From Deltaproteobacteria bacterium (GTDB lineage: Bacteria > Myxococcota_A > Polyangia > Nannocystales > Nannocystaceae), in contig JADJEE010000002.1 of assembly GCA_016709225.1 (NCBI GenBank), positions 62,001-126,000 on the forward strand: 64,000 nt of DNA, given 5' to 3'. Position numbers and translations under genes: made by a program. Position 1 is the first letter of the stretch. The number at the start of each line of letters is the position of its first letter. Shown here piece by piece: positions 61,452-64,000 of this stretch. The notes under the pieces were generated by a model. That model was not told where the DNA came from, did not search any database, and saw only the letters and a list, made by a program, of their open reading frames with translations.

Positions 61452-63230
61452 TCAGCGCAGGGTCGCGCGCAGGAGTCGGGCACCGGCCCCGGCGAGCCGG
61501 AACCCCTCGCCCGCCGCGAGCTCGCGCGACTCGACGACCTCTGCGGTCAGGATGTCGACGATCTCGAGCGACAACGGTACGCGGGCCTCGAGTGCGGCGT
61601 CACCGACGATGCCCAGCGCCAGCGCCAGCACGCGCTCCCCCTGCTCGCTCTGCAGCAATCCGGCGACGCCGGCCTCACCACCGGCCTCGGGCCAGGTCAC
61701 GTCGGGCACGTCGGTGCCGCCCACCGTGGCGTAGATCCGCAGCGCAGCGCCGCCGTCGTCGTGGCGACGGCGCGTCCACGAGGCGAGGTCGCCGGGCAGG
61801 GTCGCGACGATCGGGGCGAAGCGATCGCCACCGACCGCGCCCGCGATGGGATCGAAGCCGCGCACGCCAGCGTTGCTGTGGAAGACGTACGCCGGCCAGC
61901 CCGCCAGCCACGTCGCGAGCGCGGCCGCCACCAGTCGCTCGGGATCGTCCTCGCTCGCCACCGACGCGCCGGGCCCGATGGGCTCGTTGTTGCTGGCCGG
62001 TGGCAGGGCGCCGCAGTCGTCGATGATCCACGGCCGCAACACCGGACCCCAGGCCCCGGCGGGACCGCCGAGGTTGCGATCGACGTGGATGGTCGCGAGA
62101 TCGGCAACGTCGCCGCCGTAGACCCCCGCGACGTCGTCGCAGCCGTCGGAGAACGGCGCCGACGCGGCGACCACCACCGCGGTGCGATCGCGCAGCGCCA
62201 GCGTCCGCGCGCGCAGCTCGGCGAGGCCGTCGTCGCCGGCGAAGCCGTTCTGCCACGCCTCGTTGGCCAGCTCGAAGTGCATGATCGCGTCGGGCCGGTC
62301 CTGCGCGAGCGCGACGAACACGTCGGTCAACGCATCGCGCGCGGCGGCGCTCGGCACCGTGATCTGGCCGTCACCGATGAAGGTCCACTCGACCCGTAGC
62401 CCATATTCGTCGAACGCGAGCGCCGACAGGCCCGCGACCACCTCGGCGTAGTCGGGCCAGGCGAGCTCGATCTCGCGTCCGTCCCAGTAGTCGGGCGCGG
62501 CCGGATCACCGACGACCCCGAGCGCACGAACGTAGTGGAAGCCATTGGCCTGCAGGTACGCGAGATCGGACTCGAGCCGCGGGCGATCGTTGCGGTAGGC
62601 CCACGCCGCCCACATCATCGTGGCCCCGAGCGCGACGAAGCGCCCGCCATCGTCGGCGAACGAGCGCTCCTCCAGCACCACCGGCCCGCCGCGCTCACCG
62701 GTGCCGTCGCACGCGATCGTCACGGCCGCAGACGCGGTCTCGCCAAACCACTGCACATGCTCGTGGACCATGCGCCAGTCGGTCATCACCGCGCCGGCGC
62801 TGGCGGGTGCGGTGAGGGTGAGCTCGAAGGTGTGCGACGACCCCGGCTCGATGGATGCGCCGGCGGGCAACGGGATGCGGCCGACGGCGCTCAGCGGATC
62901 GGTGTCGTCGACGGCACCGAGGGCGTAGCCGTCGTCGGCCGACCACGTCGTCGCGCCGTCGTTGCGCACGCGGATCGTTGCTGTCACCGACTCACCGCAG
63001 GCGAGCGCGGTCGGCAGCGACGCCTCGATCACCGTCGCGTCGTCGCCCACCCCACCGCTGTCCGAGCTGGCCGACGCCGATGCGAGCGTGGTGTCGGCCG
63101 ACGTGCCCGACGAGCCCGACCCGTCGCCGCCGGCGTGGCCGTCGTCGCCTCGGCAGGCCAGGCCCACCCAGAGCTGTGCGATGGCCAGGGCCCCGGCGGT
63201 GCGTCGCATGGCGTTCGTCATGATGCGCAT
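61452..63230 (-). CDS. Lipoprotein with NBR1/Ig-like domain and glycoside hydrolase-like barrel
   Basis: About 592 residues. The leader ends in VGLAC (lipobox); a Ser/Gly/Asp linker follows. An Ig-like domain at about 70-170 resembles the central NBR1 domain (VRNDGATTWSADDGYALG, FELTLTAPASAGAVMTDWRMV). The rest (about 185-590) reads like a TIM-barrel glycosidase: FHYVRALGVVGDP, VEWTFIGDG and FELANEAWQNG with an Asn-Glu pair in the place of the acid/base Glu of clan A enzymes. The substrate is unknown. Starts at 63230, 63221 or 63209 are all possible. Confidence 0.7.
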   Translation of the reverse strand: MRIMTNAMRRTAGALAIAQLWVGLACRGDDGHAGGDGSGSSGTSADTTLASASASSDSGGVGDDATVIEASLPTALACGESVTATIRVRNDGATTWSADDGYALGAVDDTDPLSAVGRIPLPAGASIEPGSSHTFELTLTAPASAGAVMTDWRMVHEHVQWFGETASAAVTIACDGTGERGGPVVLEERSFADDGGRFVALGATMMWAAWAYRNDRPRLESDLAYLQANGFHYVRALGVVGDPAAPDYWDGREIELAWPDYAEVVAGLSALAFDEYGLRVEWTFIGDGQITVPSAAARDALTDVFVALAQDRPDAIMHFELANEAWQNGFAGDDGLAELRARTLALRDRTAVVVAASAPFSDGCDDVAGVYGGDVADLATIHVDRNLGGPAGAWGPVLRPWIIDDCGALPPASNNEPIGPGASVASEDDPERLVAAALATWLAGWPAYVFHSNAGVRGFDPIAGAVGGDRFAPIVATLPGDLASWTRRRHDDGGAALRIYATVGGTDVPDVTWPEAGGEAGVAGLLQSEQGERVLALALGIVGDAALEARVPLSLEIVDILTAEVVESRELAAGEGFRLAGAGARLLRATLR

Positions 63231-63360
63231 CGTGCCAAGCCATCGGCGACGCCGACATCGGCAGCGCTGCCGATGGGTCCTGCATCGCCGCCGCTCGCGT
63301 CGCAGGGACGTGCTCGGGGGCTCGATGGTTGCGCTCGGCGTGCCGGCGCGTACCGCCGCG

Positions 63361-64000
63361 TCAGTGCTCGTGCGAAGCCTCGGCGGCCGGCGCCCGCGGG
63401 CCGTGCAGCTCGACCGTCAGGTGGTGCACCGGCGCCGCCGCGAGGACGGCCGCGCGCAGCTCCCCAATCGTTCGCGGCCTCGCGCTCGCCACCGCGACCA
63501 CGCAGCCCCAGCGCCGCGGCCCGAGCTGCCAGCGGTGGAGATCCTCGACCACCACGTCGCCCAGCGACTCGAGCGCGCCGCGGATCCGCGTCAGCGCCTC
63601 GGCGTCGCCACTGGCGTCGACGAGCTGCGCGGCGGCATCGCGGCCCAGCTGCCACGACCAGCGCACGATGAGCCCACCCGCGACGATCGCCATCAACGGA
63701 TCGAGCGAGACCCACCCGAGGTATCGGCCACACAAGAGCGCCGCGATCGCCATCACGCTGGTCAGCGCGTCGGCGACGACGTGGAGATAGACCGCCCGCA
63801 GGTTGTGGTCGTGGCCGTGGTCGTGGTCATGCCCATGGTCATGGTCGTGATCGTGGGCGTGCCCCTGCGCGGGGTGCAGCAGCCGGATGCTCACGAGATT
63901 CACCAGCAACCCCACCACCGCCACCGGCAGCGCATCCTCGAAGTGCACCGCCCGCGGCACCACGAGCCGCCAAACCGCCTCGACCGCCATCCACACCGCG
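63361..64000 (-). CDS. Cation diffusion facilitator (DmeF/CzcD-like), cut by window end
   Basis: The C-terminal 212 residues are visible; the N-terminus lies beyond 64000. Three membrane helices are seen. A His-rich cytoplasmic loop follows (HAHDHDHDHGHDHDHGHDH), then the transport site helix YLHVVADALTSVMAI with the HxxxD metal-binding pair. The cytoplasmic C-terminal domain ends in SHEH. CDF proteins export Zn, Co, Ni or Cd in exchange for protons. The His loop and the NLRAVYLHVVADALTSV segment fit the DmeF subgroup (Co/Ni). Confidence 0.88.
   Translation of the reverse strand, partial: AVWMAVEAVWRLVVPRAVHFEDALPVAVVGLLVNLVSIRLLHPAQGHAHDHDHDHGHDHDHGHDHNLRAVYLHVVADALTSVMAIAALLCGRYLGWVSLDPLMAIVAGGLIVRWSWQLGRDAAAQLVDASGDAEALTRIRGALESLGDVVVEDLHRWQLGPRRWGCVVAVASARPRTIGELRAAVLAAAPVHHLTVELHGPRAPAAEASHEH

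Overview
The window is about 70% GC with dense gene packing. It carries many secreted lipoproteins that have long Ser/Thr/Gly/Asp linkers, Cys-rich repeats of the 'CGDG...CDDGN' type (DUF4215), recurring ECF sigma modules and TonB machinery. This style is typical of Myxococcota, and I infer a relative of the Nannocystaceae. Taxonomy is an inference from protein style only; there is no rRNA or tRNA gene in the window.

Layout. 1-5.2 kb: the end of an unknown gene, an INSIG-like membrane protein, a DUF2147 protein, a minus-strand module (envelope protein, ECF sigma factor, membrane-anchored regulator, lipoprotein), and a small lipoprotein. 5.4-16 kb: a fibro-slime/DUF4215 surface protein, a SNF2 helicase, three lipoproteins (one with a von Willebrand A domain) and an amino acid permease. 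16.2-20.4 kb: a BamD-like lipoprotein and a TPR protein, then an ExbB-ExbD-TonB operon. 20.5-26.4 kb: a lipoprotein and two c-type heme lipoproteins.

26.4-38.2 kb is the most unusual part, a polymorphic toxin locus. A large Tc-toxin/Rhs protein has lost its N-terminus. It is followed by its putative immunity gene, a PP2C phosphatase, an orphan toxin tip with an immunity gene, an IS3-type left end, a second partial Rhs core with another toxin tip and immunity gene, an orphan immunity gene flanked by a duplicated remnant, and a third Rhs core scrap. One identical 16-bp sequence (gccgcagaggggggag, read as Ala-Ala-Glu-Gly-Gly) sits at the entrance of all three toxin tips. The locus therefore looks like a store of interchangeable tips around one scaffold.

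38.3-51 kb: small envelope proteins, a CrtC/AttH-like protein, a TonB-dependent receptor with its own fused TonB C-terminal domain, an RCC1-repeat lipoprotein, YaeQ, a MacB/FtsX-like ABC pair, and a second ECF sigma module. 51.3-64 kb: a TolC-family protein, a small membrane protein, PgeF, a RluD-type pseudouridine synthase, a histidine kinase/NtrC-type regulator pair, an outer-membrane protein with a YkgJ-type cysteine-cluster protein, a lipoprotein resembling a glycoside hydrolase, and a cation diffusion facilitator cut by the window edge.

Several starts lie 6-18 nt after a TAnnnT hexamer. Four of these hexamers have a TTGAC-like box exactly 18 bp upstream, which suggests standard sigma-70 promoters with very short or absent leaders. 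These helped choose several starts. All family assignments come from reading motifs by eye; no database search was run.
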